From Porphyrobacter sp. (GTDB lineage: Bacteria; Pseudomonadota; Alphaproteobacteria; Sphingomonadales; Sphingomonadaceae), in assembly GCA_027531395.1 (NCBI GenBank), contig JAPZRO010000004.1:1-64000 (forward strand): a DNA stretch of 64,000 nt, given 5' to 3'. The translations under genes were made by a program, and so were the position numbers. Shown one piece after another: positions 18,442-27,665 of the stretch. Position 1 is the first letter of the stretch. The number at the start of each line of letters is the position of its first letter. A model generated the notes under the pieces. That model was given only the letters and a program-made list of their open reading frames with translations. It had not been told where the DNA came from and ran no database searches.

Positions 18442-19679
18442 CAGCGCCGCGCGCCCTTGGTTCCACCGCCCTTGGGCTTGGGCTTGGCGCCTGCCTTGAG
18501 GCCCGGTTTGGCCTTGGGCTTGGCTTTGGGCTTGCCCTTGGCCTTCGGCTTGGCCGCCTTGTTCGCAGCGCCGCGCGCCCGGCGGGGCGCGCGTTCTTCC
18601 TTGCGCGCCTGCTTGAAGTGGCGGCGCGCGGCCTGTTTCTTCTCTTCGGGGGTCTTTTCGGTTACGTCCTCGCGCAAGGGCGAGGCGTCCGACAGCGCCG
18701 GATCGAAGCCCAGCACTTCCATGCTCATCGCGAAATGCGGCGGCAGTTCGGCCGTGACGTCGAGCTTGCCGCCCGAGCCTTCGCCGGCTTTCGGCTCGGT
18801 GATGATCAGCCGGCGGGCGTGAAGGTGCATCTTGCGGCTCACCGCGCCGGTCAGGAAGGCATCCTGCCCGCCATACTTGCCGTCGCCCACGATCGGGTGG
18901 CCGATCGCGGCCATGTGGACGCGCAGCTGGTGGGTGCGGCCGGTGAGCGGTTCGAGCTCCACCCATGAAGCGCGCTGCCCGGCGCTGTCGACCACGCGGT
19001 AGCGGGTCTTTGCCGCCGCGCCGTTCTCCTCGTCGATATGCATCTTCTCGCCGCCGGTGCCCGGCTGCTTGGCGAGCGGGGCATCGATCACGCCTTCGGC
19101 GAGCTGCGGCTTCCCCACCACCAGCGCCCAGTAGACCTTGCGCGCGGAGCGGCTGGCGAAGCGCTTGGAGAAGCTCGCCGCCGAGCCCGGCGTGCGGGCG
19201 ATCAGCAGCACGCCGCTGGTGTCCTTGTCGAGCCGGTGGACGAGGCGCGGGCGGGGCGTCTTTTCGTCCTCGACAAAGGCATCTAGCAGGCCGTCGACGT
19301 GCTTGGTGGTCTTGCTGCCGCCCTGCGTGGCGAGGCCGGGCGGCTTGTTGAGCACGATCGCACTCGGCGTCTCGCGGATCACCATGTCGCGTGCTTCGGC
19401 GATCTGTTCGGGGCTCAATGCGCGGACGCGGGGCGCGGCCTTCTTCGCGGCAGGACTATCCTCACCGCCCGGCGGCACGCGCAGCACCTGTCCGGCACTG
19501 AGGCGGTCTTCCGGCTTCACCCGCTTGCCGTCCACGCGGATCTGCCCGGTGCGCGCCCAGCGCGACACGGTGGCAAAGCCGACCTGCGGCAGGTTGCGCT
19601 TGAACCAGCGGTCGAGCCGGATGCCCTCGTCATCCTCGCTGACGGTGAACTGGCGGACGTTGTCGCTTGTATCGGTCAT
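18441..19679 (-). CDS. RluC-type 23S rRNA pseudouridine synthase with Lys/Pro-rich tail
   Basis: A 412-residue RsuA/RluA-family pseudouridine synthase. It has an N-terminal S4 RNA-binding domain (about residues 15-75), then the catalytic domain with the RLVHRLDKDTSG motif holding the catalytic aspartate and the GRTHQLRVH motif. From about residue 335 a basic tail of Lys, Arg, Pro and Ala takes over, ending in repeated PKAK/KPKAK units. This tail is absent from E. coli RluC and may bind rRNA. The ATG at 19679 gives the normal N-terminus. The crcB stop overlaps its start. Confidence 0.92.
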   Translation of the reverse strand: MTDTSDNVRQFTVSEDDEGIRLDRWFKRNLPQVGFATVSRWARTGQIRVDGKRVKPEDRLSAGQVLRVPPGGEDSPAAKKAAPRVRALSPEQIAEARDMVIRETPSAIVLNKPPGLATQGGSKTTKHVDGLLDAFVEDEKTPRPRLVHRLDKDTSGVLLIARTPGSAASFSKRFASRSARKVYWALVVGKPQLAEGVIDAPLAKQPGTGGEKMHIDEENGAAAKTRYRVVDSAGQRASWVELEPLTGRTHQLRVHMAAIGHPIVGDGKYGGQDAFLTGAVSRKMHLHARRLIITEPKAGEGSGGKLDVTAELPPHFAMSMEVLGFDPALSDASPLREDVTEKTPEEKKQAARRHFKQARKEERAPRRARGAANKAAKPKAKGKPKAKPKAKPGLKAGAKPKPKGGGTKGARR

Positions 19680-20089
19680 TGCACACTCTGGGCGGCGACA
19701 AGGCCGATGATGATGGCGGCCATCCCTGCAATCAGCGAGGCCGCGGCATAGCCCGCCGCCAGCCCCGGCTGGCCGCGATGGACGAGGGTCACGAGTTCGG
19801 AGGAAAAGGCGCTGAAGGTGGTGAACCCGCCGAGCAGGCCCACGCCCACCAGCAGCCACAGGCTCTCGCCCGCCTGCGCCGAGGCCGTGCCGCGCGCCAG
19901 CCAGCCGACCAGCACGCCCATGGCGAGGCTGCCGACCAGATTGACCGTCAGCGTCCCCCACGGAAAGGCATTGTCCGGCCCGGCGAGATGGGTCACCGCG
20001 CGGCCCGCATGATAGCGCAGCACCGCGCCGCCCGCGCCGCCGAGGGCGACCTGGAGACTTGCGACAAGAGGGGAGATTTCACCGGCCAT
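19676..20089 (-). CDS. crcB: CrcB/Fluc fluoride channel
   Basis: A 137-residue, four-helix inner-membrane protein of the Fluc family that exports fluoride as an antiparallel dimer. The diagnostic GGFTTFSAFSSE motif (phenylalanine box and Na+ site) and the GTLTVNLVGS segment with its pore asparagine are present. The ATG at 20089 (MAGEISPLV) gives the usual length; the frame extends 18 codons further up. I see no fluoride riboswitch core in the 220 bases upstream. It is the first gene of the six-gene minus-strand operon. Confidence 0.9.
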   Translation of the reverse strand: MAGEISPLVASLQVALGGAGGAVLRYHAGRAVTHLAGPDNAFPWGTLTVNLVGSLAMGVLVGWLARGTASAQAGESLWLLVGVGLLGGFTTFSAFSSELVTLVHRGQPGLAAGYAAASLIAGMAAIIIGLVAAQSVQ

Positions 20090-20310
20090 TGCCCGCCCAT
20101 AGCGAGGGCAGGCGGTTCTGCCTAGGCAGGCTTGCTGCGCCAATGCACGCTGATGGCTTGCCTTTGCGGCGCTGTTGGACTATCGGGGCGCGGTTTGGAG
20201 GGCGGCTCCCCCTTGGGAATCGCCCGTCTTTCATTCGAAATTCACCGCGCAACCCCGCGCTGATTCGCAAGCGGGGCTCTGGGCGTTTGGACATGAGGTA
20301 GTCGTCGTTT

Positions 20311-20517
20311 ATGCAAATCATCGTTCGCGATAACAATGTCGATCAGGCCCTGCGCGCGCTCAAGAAGAAGCTGCAGCGTGAAGGCGTTTATCGCGAGATG
20401 AAGCTGCGTCGCCACTACGAAAAGCCGAGCGAGAAGCGCGCCCGCGAAAAGGCTGCCGCCGTTCGCCGCGCCCGCAAGCTCGAGCGCAAGCGGATGGAGC
20501 GCGACGGGAGCAAGTAA
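20311..20517 (+). CDS. rpsU: 30S ribosomal protein S21
   Basis: A 68-residue basic ribosomal protein: [20 protein letters not shown] opening and a helix-rich Arg/Lys tail, the standard alphaproteobacterial bS21. It helps mRNA engage the 30S subunit. The upstream region has a CCCCGC/GCGGGG hairpin (20253-20276) in the probable leader, and the nearest GAGG is more distant than usual from the ATG. A clear terminator follows. Confidence 0.97.
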   Translation: MQIIVRDNNVDQALRALKKKLQREGVYREMKLRRHYEKPSEKRAREKAAAVRRARKLERKRMERDGSK

Positions 20518-20580
20518 TCCCGTCCTCAGGCGCGTCTCCGCTACCGGAACCGCTTGAAACACCCTCTGCGATAAGCCATC

Positions 20581-20608
20581 AGGGCGCGGCTCATACCCGC
20601 GCCCTTTT
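20581..20608 (+). terminator. Rho-independent terminator after rpsU
   Basis: The stem AGGGCGCGG (20581-20589) pairs with CCGCGCCCT (20597-20605), followed by TTTT. Position 64 bases after the rpsU stop fits an intrinsic terminator separating rpsU from the FKBP gene. Confidence 0.85.
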
Positions 20609-20652
20609 GCTGTCCTAAGCGGCATCAAGGCCGCGCCAGTCAGGATCATCAC

Positions 20653-21246
20653 ATGACCGAGATTACCCGCGTTCCGATCCAGCCCGTCGCCAAGGGCTCG
20701 CTGACCAAGCTGTGGATCGGCGTCCTGCTCGCCATCGCCGTGGGCGCCGGCCTCGCCTGGGCCGCCGTGCCGCGCGGGGTCGATCTCGACGTTCTGGTCG
20801 AAGGCACCGGCCCGCTGCCCAAGGAAGGCGAGGTCGTGTGGCTGAACTACAAGGGTAAGCTCGCCGCCGACGGCACGGTGTTCGACGAATCGCGCGAGAT
20901 CCCGCTGCCGATCGAAGGCCTGTTCCCCAAGGGCACGCCCTTCCCGATCGAGGAAGGCGCGGCGATCCCGGGCTTCTTCGAAGGCCTCAAGCAGATGCAG
21001 AAGGGCGGCAAGTACAATCTCTTCATTCCGGCCGACAAGGCCTATGGCGCCGAACCGCCTCCGGGCGCGCCGATCCCGCCCAACGCTGATCTCGAATTCG
21101 AGATCGAGGTGGTCGAGATCATGAGCAAGGAAACCTTCGAGCGCAATCTGGCGATCCTGCAGCAGGCGATGCAGTCGCAGATGGGCGGCGCTGAAGGCGG
21201 TGCTCCGCAGGGCGCGCCGGCTCCGGCTCCCGCGCCGGCCCAATAA
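20653..21246 (+). CDS. Membrane-anchored FKBP-type prolyl isomerase
   Basis: A 197-residue protein with one N-terminal membrane anchor (about residues 20-40) and a periplasmic FKBP domain (about 45-158). The domain shows [19 protein letters not shown], an [11 protein letters not shown] helix and the YGAEPPPG loop. It catalyses cis-trans isomerisation of prolyl bonds in envelope proteins. The C-terminus is a Gly/Gln/Ala/Pro-rich tail. It lies 11 bases before gatC and may share its transcript. Confidence 0.9.
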   Translation: MTEITRVPIQPVAKGSLTKLWIGVLLAIAVGAGLAWAAVPRGVDLDVLVEGTGPLPKEGEVVWLNYKGKLAADGTVFDESREIPLPIEGLFPKGTPFPIEEGAAIPGFFEGLKQMQKGGKYNLFIPADKAYGAEPPPGAPIPPNADLEFEIEVVEIMSKETFERNLAILQQAMQSQMGGAEGGAPQGAPAPAPAPAQ

Positions 21247-21257
21247 GGAGGGACGCC

Positions 21258-21560
21258 ATGTCGGTCGACAAGGCAACCGTCGCCAAGATCGCCAGCCTCG
21301 CGCGCATCCGCATGGATGACGAGGCGCTGGAACGCATGGTGCCGGAACTCAACGGCATCCTCCAGTGGGTCGAGCAATTGGGCGAAGTGGACGTCACCGG
21401 GATCGAGCCGATGGCGGCGGTGATCCCCAACACGCTGCGCCTGCGCGAGGACGTGGTCGATGCCGATCCGCTCACCGGCGGCGGCAAGCAGGCCGACGTG
21501 CTCGCCAATGCGCCGGCCGCCGAGCACGGCTTCTTCGGCGTGCCGAAGGTGATCGAGTAG
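21258..21560 (+). CDS. gatC: Aspartyl/glutamyl-tRNA amidotransferase subunit C
   Basis: GatC stabilises the GatA-GatB complex that converts misacylated Glu-tRNA-Gln (and Asp-tRNA-Asn) to the correct amide. The 100-residue product has the family opening [10 protein letters not shown], the WVEQLGEVD segment and a conserved C-terminal LREDVV...VLANAP region. A strong AAGGAGGG ribosome-binding site precedes the ATG. The gap to gatA is filled by a palindromic repeat. Confidence 0.95.
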   Translation: MSVDKATVAKIASLARIRMDDEALERMVPELNGILQWVEQLGEVDVTGIEPMAAVIPNTLRLREDVVDADPLTGGGKQADVLANAPAAEHGFFGVPKVIE

Positions 21561-21567
21561 CATTTCC

Positions 21568-21654
21568 CCGTCACCCCCGCGAAGGCGGGGGCCCAGCTGA
21601 CCGCTGGCTGGACGGGAAACCTTAGCTGGATCCCCGCCTTCGCGGGGATGACGG
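21568..21654. repeat. Sphingomonad-type dispersed palindrome in the gatC-gatA gap
   Basis: Two 31-base arms (21568-21598 and 21624-21654) are inverted complements with three mismatched positions. Each contains the CCCCGCGAAGGCGGGG core, with CCAGCT inside and CCGTCA at the outer end. The form is that of the extragenic palindromes common in sphingomonad genomes. It sits inside an operon, so it is transcribed and may modulate mRNA stability or GatA level. Confidence 0.85.
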
Positions 21655-21664
21655 AAGAAAACAA

Positions 21665-23146
21665 ATGACTGACCTTACCTCTCTCGGCGTAAAGGACATC
21701 CGCGACGGTGTCGCGAAGGGCGACTTCACCGCGCGCGAAGTGGCGGAAAGCTTCAACGCCGCCGTGGCCGAAGCCGCCGCGCTCAACGCCTTCATCGTCA
21801 CCACCCCCGATCATGCGCTGGCCGCTGCCGACAAGGTCGATGCCGCGCGTGCTGCGGGCGAGCAGCTCGGCACAATGGCGGGCGTGCCGATCGGCATGAA
21901 GGACCTATTCGCCACCCACGGCGTGCAGACCACTGCCGCCAGCCACATCCTCGAAGGCTTCACGCCCCGCTACGAGAGCACGGTTTCCCAGAAGCTGTGG
22001 GACGCGGGCGCGGGGATGCTGGGCAAGCTCAATCTCGACCAGTTCGCGATGGGTTCGTCCAACGAGACCTCCTATTTCGGCAACGTCACCTCGCCGTGGA
22101 AAAAGGCCGGTTCCAATGCCGCGATGAGCCCCGGCGGCTCCTCGGGCGGCTCGTCGGCGGCGGTCGCCGCGCGCATCGCCCCGGCCGCGACCGGCACCGA
22201 CACCGGCGGCTCGATCCGCCAGCCCGCCGCCTTCACCGGCATCTGCGGGATCAAGCCGACCTATGGCCGCTGCTCGCGCTGGGGCATCGTCGCCTTCGCC
22301 TCGAGCCTCGATCAGGCTGGCCCAATGGCGCGCTCGGTCGAGGATTGCGCGATCATGCTCGGCGCGATGGCCGGGTTCGATCCCAAGGATGCGACCTCGC
22401 TCCAGATGGACGTGCCCGACTGGGAAGCCGCGCTGAATTCCGACCTGCGCGGCAAGAAGGTCGGCATCCCGCGCGAATACCGGATGGAGGGCACCGATCA
22501 GGCGATCCTCGATAGCTGGGAGCAGGGCAAGGCATGGCTCAAGGACGCAGGCGCGGAAATCGTCGACGTCTCGCTGCCGCACACCAAATATGCGCTGCCC
22601 GCCTATTACATCGTCGCGCCCGCCGAGGCCTCGTCGAACCTCGCCCGCTACGACGGGGTGCGTTACGGGTTGCGCGATCTGCCCGATGGCGTGGGCCTTC
22701 AGGACATGTACGCCGCAACCCGCGCCGCCGGCTTCGGTGACGAGGTCAAGCGCCGCATCCTGATCGGCACCTATGTGCTCTCGGCGGGCTTCTACGACGC
22801 CTATTACACCCAGGCGCAGAAGGTCCGCGCGCTGGTCGCCCGCGATTTCGAGCGTGCTTTCGAGCAGTGCGACGTGATCCTCGCGCCGACCACGCCGACC
22901 GCGTCCTTCCCGCTGGGTTCGATGAACGAAGACCCGCTGACGATGTATCTCAACGACGTCTTCGCTGTGCCTGCCAGCCTTGCCGGCCTGCCCGCCATGA
23001 GCGTGCCTGCGACGATCAACGCCGACGGGTTGCCGCTGGGCCTGCAGCTGGTCGGCCGCCCGTTCGACGAGCAGGGCGTGCTCAACGCCGGTCTCGCGAT
23101 CCAGCAGCGCGCGGGCTTCACCGCGAAGCCGGAGAAATGGTGGTGA
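21665..23146 (+). CDS. gatA: Aspartyl/glutamyl-tRNA amidotransferase subunit A
   Basis: The glutaminase subunit, which releases ammonia from glutamine for tRNA-dependent amidation. The 493-residue amidase-signature protein has the Ser-cisSer-Lys triad in order: K79 (IGMKDLF), about S159 in PGGSSGGSS, and S183 in [11 protein letters not shown]. Length and motifs are typical. It overlaps the following 54-residue gene by 10 bases. Confidence 0.97.
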   Translation: MTDLTSLGVKDIRDGVAKGDFTAREVAESFNAAVAEAAALNAFIVTTPDHALAAADKVDAARAAGEQLGTMAGVPIGMKDLFATHGVQTTAASHILEGFTPRYESTVSQKLWDAGAGMLGKLNLDQFAMGSSNETSYFGNVTSPWKKAGSNAAMSPGGSSGGSSAAVAARIAPAATGTDTGGSIRQPAAFTGICGIKPTYGRCSRWGIVAFASSLDQAGPMARSVEDCAIMLGAMAGFDPKDATSLQMDVPDWEAALNSDLRGKKVGIPREYRMEGTDQAILDSWEQGKAWLKDAGAEIVDVSLPHTKYALPAYYIVAPAEASSNLARYDGVRYGLRDLPDGVGLQDMYAATRAAGFGDEVKRRILIGTYVLSAGFYDAYYTQAQKVRALVARDFERAFEQCDVILAPTTPTASFPLGSMNEDPLTMYLNDVFAVPASLAGLPAMSVPATINADGLPLGLQLVGRPFDEQGVLNAGLAIQQRAGFTAKPEKWW

Positions 23147-23301
23147 CCGCCGACACACCGCTGTGGCTTGCCGGGATCGGCATCATGCTGGCGGTGCCGC
23201 TGACCTTCATGGTCGCCAACTGGGTCAGGAAGAATATCGATCACGGCGAGATGCGCTTCGGGCCGGATGGCAAGGTGATCGAGGATGAGGAAGTGAAATG
23301 A
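23137..23301 (+). CDS. 54-residue membrane protein between gatA and gatB
   Basis: A small protein with one membrane helix (about residues 9-27, [19 protein letters not shown]) followed by a charged tail ([23 protein letters not shown]). It starts at an ATG ten bases inside the gatA end; GTG codons at 23140 and 23143 are alternatives. It ends four bases inside gatB. The double overlap argues it is translated. I recognise no family. Confidence 0.65.
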   Translation: MVVTADTPLWLAGIGIMLAVPLTFMVANWVRKNIDHGEMRFGPDGKVIEDEEVK

Positions 23302-24794
23302 GCAACTACCGCATTCAGGGTGCCACGGGTGAATGGGAGGTCGTGATCGGCCTCGAAGTCCACGCGCAGGTGACGAGCGCGTCCAAGCTGTTCTCGGGCG
23401 CGGCGACCGCGTTCGGCGCGGAGCCGAACTCGCAGGTCAGCCTCGTCGATGCCGCGATGCCGGGGATGCTGCCTGTGCCCAACCGCGAGTGCATCCGTCA
23501 GGCGGTGCGCACCGGCATGGCGATCGAGGCGCAGATCAACGCGTGGAGCCGGTTCGACCGCAAGAACTACTTCTATGCCGACCTGCCGCAGGGCTACCAG
23601 ATCAGTCAGCTCTATCATCCGCTTGTCGGCGAAGGTTCACTCCTGATCGAGGCGGACGAGAAGGCCGGCATCCCGGAAGACAAGGTGATCGGGATCGAGC
23701 GCATCCACGTCGAGCAGGATGCGGGCAAGCTGATGCACGATCAGCACCCGACCATGTCCTATGTTGATTTGAACCGCTCGGGCGTGGCGCTGATGGAGAT
23801 CGTCTCCAAGCCCGATATGCGTTCGCCAGCGGAGGCAGGGGCTTACCTCAGGAAGCTGCGCGCGATCCTGCGCTATGTCGGCTCGTGCGACGGCAACATG
23901 GAAGAAGGCTCGATGCGCGCCGACGTCAACGTCTCGGTGCGCAAGGTCGGCGAGCCCTTCGGCACCCGCACCGAGACCAAGAACGTTAACTCGGTGCGCT
24001 TCGTCATGCAGGCGATCGAGCACGAGGCGATGCGCCAGGTCGATGTGCTGGAAGCGGGCGGGAAGGTCGATCAGGAAACCCGCCTGTTCGATCCCGGCAC
24101 CGGCACCACGCGCACGATGCGCAGCAAGGAAGACGCGCACGACTATCGCTACTTCCCCGATCCCGATCTGCTGCCGCTGGTGCTGGAGGAGGACTTCCTC
24201 GCCGAATGCCGCGCCTCGCTCCCCGAACTGCCGGATGCCAAGCGCAAGCGCTATGTCGAGGTGCTCGGCCTCACCTCCTACAACGCGCGCGAACTGACCG
24301 CCGAGGTCGAGACCTTCGCCCGCTTCGAAACCCTGCTGGCCGAGACCGCCAAGGTCATCGGCAAGGACGAACCGGCGGTCGCCACGCAGGTCGCCAACTG
24401 GTCGCTCTCGGTCGCGCCGGGCGTGATCAAGGCGCTGGGTGACGAGGGCGACGCCGCCAACGCCACGGCGGCCGCGCAGGCCAGCATCCTCGCGATGCAG
24501 GACAAGGGCGAGATTTCGGGCGGTCAGGCCAAGGAGATCTTCGAGATCGTCCTCAAGACCGGCCGCGATCCCTCTGAAATCGCCGAGGCCGAGGGGCTGA
24601 AGCAGGTCTCCGACACCGGCGCCATCGAAGCTGCCGTGGACGCGATCATCGCCGCCAACGCCGACAAGGTCGAACAGTACCGCGCCGGCAAGGAAGCGCT
24701 GTTCGGCTTCTTCGTCGGTCAGACGATGAAGGCGATGCAGGGCAAGGCGAACCCGCAGCTGGTGAACCAGCTCCTGAAGGGCAAGCTGGGGTAG
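23298..24794 (+). CDS. gatB: Aspartyl/glutamyl-tRNA amidotransferase subunit B
   Basis: The kinase/transamidase subunit that phosphorylates the misacylated glutamate or aspartate on tRNA and transfers ammonia. The 498-residue product has the family signatures [11 protein letters not shown], the [12 protein letters not shown] segment and [14 protein letters not shown] strand ([11 protein letters not shown]). The C-terminal YqeY-like helical tRNA-binding domain ends [12 protein letters not shown]. It is coupled to the small gene by ATGA. Confidence 0.96.
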   Translation: MSNYRIQGATGEWEVVIGLEVHAQVTSASKLFSGAATAFGAEPNSQVSLVDAAMPGMLPVPNRECIRQAVRTGMAIEAQINAWSRFDRKNYFYADLPQGYQISQLYHPLVGEGSLLIEADEKAGIPEDKVIGIERIHVEQDAGKLMHDQHPTMSYVDLNRSGVALMEIVSKPDMRSPAEAGAYLRKLRAILRYVGSCDGNMEEGSMRADVNVSVRKVGEPFGTRTETKNVNSVRFVMQAIEHEAMRQVDVLEAGGKVDQETRLFDPGTGTTRTMRSKEDAHDYRYFPDPDLLPLVLEEDFLAECRASLPELPDAKRKRYVEVLGLTSYNARELTAEVETFARFETLLAETAKVIGKDEPAVATQVANWSLSVAPGVIKALGDEGDAANATAAAQASILAMQDKGEISGGQAKEIFEIVLKTGRDPSEIAEAEGLKQVSDTGAIEAAVDAIIAANADKVEQYRAGKEALFGFFVGQTMKAMQGKANPQLVNQLLKGKLG

Positions 24795-24811
24795 GCCCCG
24801 GAGCCAGGGGT

Positions 24812-25558
24812 TTGCGGCCCGTCACGCTCTATTTCCACGGGTTGCCCGGTTCGGCGGCGGAGCTTGCCGCTTTCGGGCCCGACATCGCCGCGCGGACGGC
24901 AGGGTTTCATGTGGCGGCGCGCGGGGGAGACTTCGCGCGGCTTGCCGAGCAGACCGCCGCCAGTTTCCCCGACGGCCCGCTGCGGCTGGTGGGCTTCTCG
25001 CTCGGCGCAGCGGCGGCGCTGCGGGTCGCCCCGCATCTGGGCGAGCGGGTCGAGCGGATCGACCTCGTGTCTCCGGCGGCGCCGCTCCAGCTCGGCGATT
25101 TTCTCGGGCAGATGGCGGGTGCGCCGGTGTTTCGCGCGGCGCTGGCGGGGCGGCTGCCCTTCGCCGCGCTAACCTTCGTGCAGGCACAGGTCGCCCGCCT
25201 CGCGCCCGAAAAGCTGGCCGCCGCGCTGATGGCGAACGCCAAAGGCGAGGACCGCGCGCTGGCCACCGATCCGCGCTTCATCGCCGCTCTTGCGCAGTCG
25301 CTGCGCCATAGCCTGCTGGGTAGCCGCGCCGCCTACACCTCCGAAATCCGCGCCTATGTTGCCGACTGGCGCGACCATCTTTCGCAGGTGCATCAGCCGG
25401 TCGCGATCTGGCAGGGGAGCGAGGACGACTGGACCCCGCCCGCGATGGCTGAGGCCCTCGCCGCCGCCTTGCCGCTGCGCCCCGAGGTGACGATGCTGCA
25501 AGGCCTCTCGCACTTTTCGACCCTGCGCGCCTATCTTGCCGCCGAGGCAGGGGCATGA
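24812..25558 (+). CDS. Alpha/beta-fold hydrolase
   Basis: A 248-residue cytoplasmic alpha/beta hydrolase. It has an oxyanion-loop LYFHGLPGS at the N-terminus and a nucleophile elbow GFSLGAAAAL (Ser about residue 65). The acid is probably in WQGSEDDWTPP and the histidine in GLSHFSTL. The start is a TTG at 24812 with AGGGG just upstream; no better ATG or GTG exists nearby. It overlaps trmL by four bases. Substrate unknown. Confidence 0.82.
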   Translation: MRPVTLYFHGLPGSAAELAAFGPDIAARTAGFHVAARGGDFARLAEQTAASFPDGPLRLVGFSLGAAAALRVAPHLGERVERIDLVSPAAPLQLGDFLGQMAGAPVFRAALAGRLPFAALTFVQAQVARLAPEKLAAALMANAKGEDRALATDPRFIAALAQSLRHSLLGSRAAYTSEIRAYVADWRDHLSQVHQPVAIWQGSEDDWTPPAMAEALAAALPLRPEVTMLQGLSHFSTLRAYLAAEAGA

Positions 25559-26010
25559 CCGCCATCGTCCTTGTCCAGCCCGAGATCCCCGGCAACACCG
25601 GCGCGGTGGGGCGCACCTGTGTGGCGCTCGACATGGAGCTGATCCTGATCCACCCGCTGGGCTTCGAGATCAGCGACAAGCGGGTGAAGCGCTCCGGCCT
25701 CGACTACTGGCCGCATGTGCGCCTGACCGAATATGCCAGCTGGGACGCCTTCCTCGCAGCACGCGCACCCCGAGCCGATCAGCTGTTCCTGTTCGAGGAA
25801 TTCGGCGCGCGCTCGTTCTATGAACCGGAGTACCCCGAGGACGCCTTCCTCGTCTTCGGGCAGGAGACGAAAGGCATCCCCACGGGGGTAATCGAGCGCC
25901 ACCCCGACCGCCTGTTCAAGCTGCCGATGCGATCGGACGTCATCCGCTCGCTGAACCTCGCCAACACCGTTGCGGCGGCGGCCTATCAGGCGCTCAGAGG
26001 CAAGCTTTAG
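25555..26010 (+). CDS. trmL: tRNA (cytidine(34)-2'-O)-methyltransferase
   Basis: A 151-residue SPOUT-fold methyltransferase that methylates the ribose of the wobble nucleotide of tRNA-Leu. It has QPEIPGNTGAVGRTC at the N-terminus and the knot-forming FLVFGQETKGIP and RSLNLANTVAAAAYQALR segments that bind S-adenosylmethionine. Length matches E. coli TrmL. Confidence 0.93.
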   Translation: MTAIVLVQPEIPGNTGAVGRTCVALDMELILIHPLGFEISDKRVKRSGLDYWPHVRLTEYASWDAFLAARAPRADQLFLFEEFGARSFYEPEYPEDAFLVFGQETKGIPTGVIERHPDRLFKLPMRSDVIRSLNLANTVAAAAYQALRGKL

Positions 26011-26070
26011 GCTTGCGGGAAGCGGCGCGCTCTGCCACTTCGGGCGGCAGGGAGAAAGGGGCGCACGTCC

Positions 26071-26667
26071 ATGAAATTGCTGCACACCGCCGTGCTTGCC
26101 GTTCTGGCAAGCCTGCCTGCCGCCGTGCAGGCGCAGGCGATCAAGACCGAACCGCCGATGAAGACCTTCACCGCCGCCGAGATCGAGGCGGTGGAGATGC
26201 CCAACCTTGCCTATACGCCCGATCCGCTGATCGCGGCGGACTTCGACAAGTATTTCTTCTTCCACCGCGACGGCACCAGCTTCGATCAGGCCTATGCCGA
26301 CATCACCGAATGCGATTCGCTCGCGAGCGGGATCAATTTCTACATGGGCGCCGACAGCGGAGCGATTGCCGGGGCGATGGCCAATTACGGGATGCTCGCC
26401 GGCGGGATCGGCGGGGCACTTGGCGGGCTGATGGCCGACGCCATTTTTGGCAGCGCCGAGCGTCGCCGGATCAAGCGCATCAACCTGCGCAACTGCATGT
26501 TCTACAAGGGCTATGATCGCTACGGTCTGGAAAAGGACCTGTGGCAGGCGTTCCATTTCGAGGAAGGCCTGAGCCGCGAGAACGCCAAGGATCGCGAGGC
26601 CGCCCTGATGAAGCAGGCGCGCGTCGCCTCCGGCCCGAAACCGCAACTCGAGGTGCTCGAACCATGA
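26071..26667 (+). CDS. Secreted protein with glycine-zipper segment, unknown
   Basis: A 198-residue protein with a signal peptide (cleaved after VQAQ, about residue 24). The mature part has two cysteines (TECDSL and RNCMFYKGYDRYGL) and a glycine-rich hydrophobic stretch at about 105-135 resembling a glycine zipper that could insert in a membrane. An ATGA overlap links it to the next secreted protein. No named family recognised. Confidence 0.7.
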   Translation: MKLLHTAVLAVLASLPAAVQAQAIKTEPPMKTFTAAEIEAVEMPNLAYTPDPLIAADFDKYFFFHRDGTSFDQAYADITECDSLASGINFYMGADSGAIAGAMANYGMLAGGIGGALGGLMADAIFGSAERRRIKRINLRNCMFYKGYDRYGLEKDLWQAFHFEEGLSRENAKDREAALMKQARVASGPKPQLEVLEP

Positions 26668-27665
26668 AGCGCATCCTTTCCCTAGTCGCGGGTGCGCTCG
26701 CGCTGCTCGCCGCGCCGGCTGCGGCCGAGAAGATCAAGCCCGACGTCGCCGAATACCGCGCGATCGAGCTCAAGAACCTTATCTCGGGCAAGGTCGCGAT
26801 CGATCCGGCCAAGGCCTACATCTTCGTGCGCAGTCCCCAGAACCGCACCAACGGCGTCTTCCTCAAGACCCCGAGCGCGGAGGAAATCGCCAATTACGAG
26901 GCCAAGTGGCGCGAGGAATTCGAGGACGAGGTCCGCAAATATCCCGGCCGTCTCAAGAACTGGGAAATCTCCAAGCAGTCCGGACGCGCGCGCGGCGAAA
27001 AGCCGGTCGAGCCGACTGAGGCGACCTTCTCGATCGCGCCCATCGACATGCGCATGATCGTGCCCTTCGGCCCGCAGTTCGTGTTCGACAAGACCGAGGG
27101 CGAAGACAAGAGCTTCAGCTACCTGATCGAAGTGGAGCCGGGCGAATACACCTGGTTCGGCCCGATCCTCTATCTGCCGGGCACCCAGACCTTCGGGCAG
27201 TGCTACTGCATGGGGTCGGTGAAGTTCGAGGCCAAGGCGGGGCAGATCACCTCGCTCGGCGATTTCCTCAGCCTCGGCTGGGCAGACCGCGCGGCGCTGG
27301 AGCAATCGACCTTCGAGCGCACCCTGCTGCCCGACCGTCCGGCCAAGCCGACCGACTGGAGCCTGCCGGAAAGCCTCGCGAAGTATCCCAACGCCCGCGC
27401 CGAACTGCGCGCGGCGGGCAAGCGCAACAACTTCCTGTCGGCGCTGGTCGGGCGGATTCCGCCGGTGCCGGGGGTGCTCGCCTATGAGCGCGACGTGCCG
27501 ATCGACCTGATCGGGCTCGCCGAGCAGAAGGCCAAGGCCGAGGCAGAGGCGGCGGCTGCCGCCGCAGCGGTGATCGAAGCGGCGGAAGCGGCTGCCGATG
27601 CCGCACCGGTGGTCGCGGCCGAGGCCGCGGAACAGGCCGCGCCTACTCCAGACCCAGCGCAGTAA
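26664..27665 (+). CDS. Secreted protein with Ala-rich tail, unknown
   Basis: A 333-residue protein with a signal peptide (cleaved near APAAAEK, about residue 22). The central region is beta-rich: EPGEYTWFGPILYLPG, then FGQCYCMGSVKF with a CxC pair. The last 45 residues are almost pure Ala/Glu/Pro low-complexity sequence. It begins inside the previous stop (ATGA) and its 3' end overlaps the convergent TolC-like gene by 23 bases. Function unknown; an envelope role with its partner is likely. Confidence 0.7.
   Translation: MKRILSLVAGALALLAAPAAAEKIKPDVAEYRAIELKNLISGKVAIDPAKAYIFVRSPQNRTNGVFLKTPSAEEIANYEAKWREEFEDEVRKYPGRLKNWEISKQSGRARGEKPVEPTEATFSIAPIDMRMIVPFGPQFVFDKTEGEDKSFSYLIEVEPGEYTWFGPILYLPGTQTFGQCYCMGSVKFEAKAGQITSLGDFLSLGWADRAALEQSTFERTLLPDRPAKPTDWSLPESLAKYPNARAELRAAGKRNNFLSALVGRIPPVPGVLAYERDVPIDLIGLAEQKAKAEAEAAAAAAAVIEAAEAAADAAPVVAAEAAEQAAPTPDPAQ

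Noticed and set aside
20090..20310. Possible fluoride riboswitch upstream of crcB
   Set aside because: I could not find the conserved fluoride-aptamer core in either orientation; only a simple hairpin in the rpsU leader is visible.
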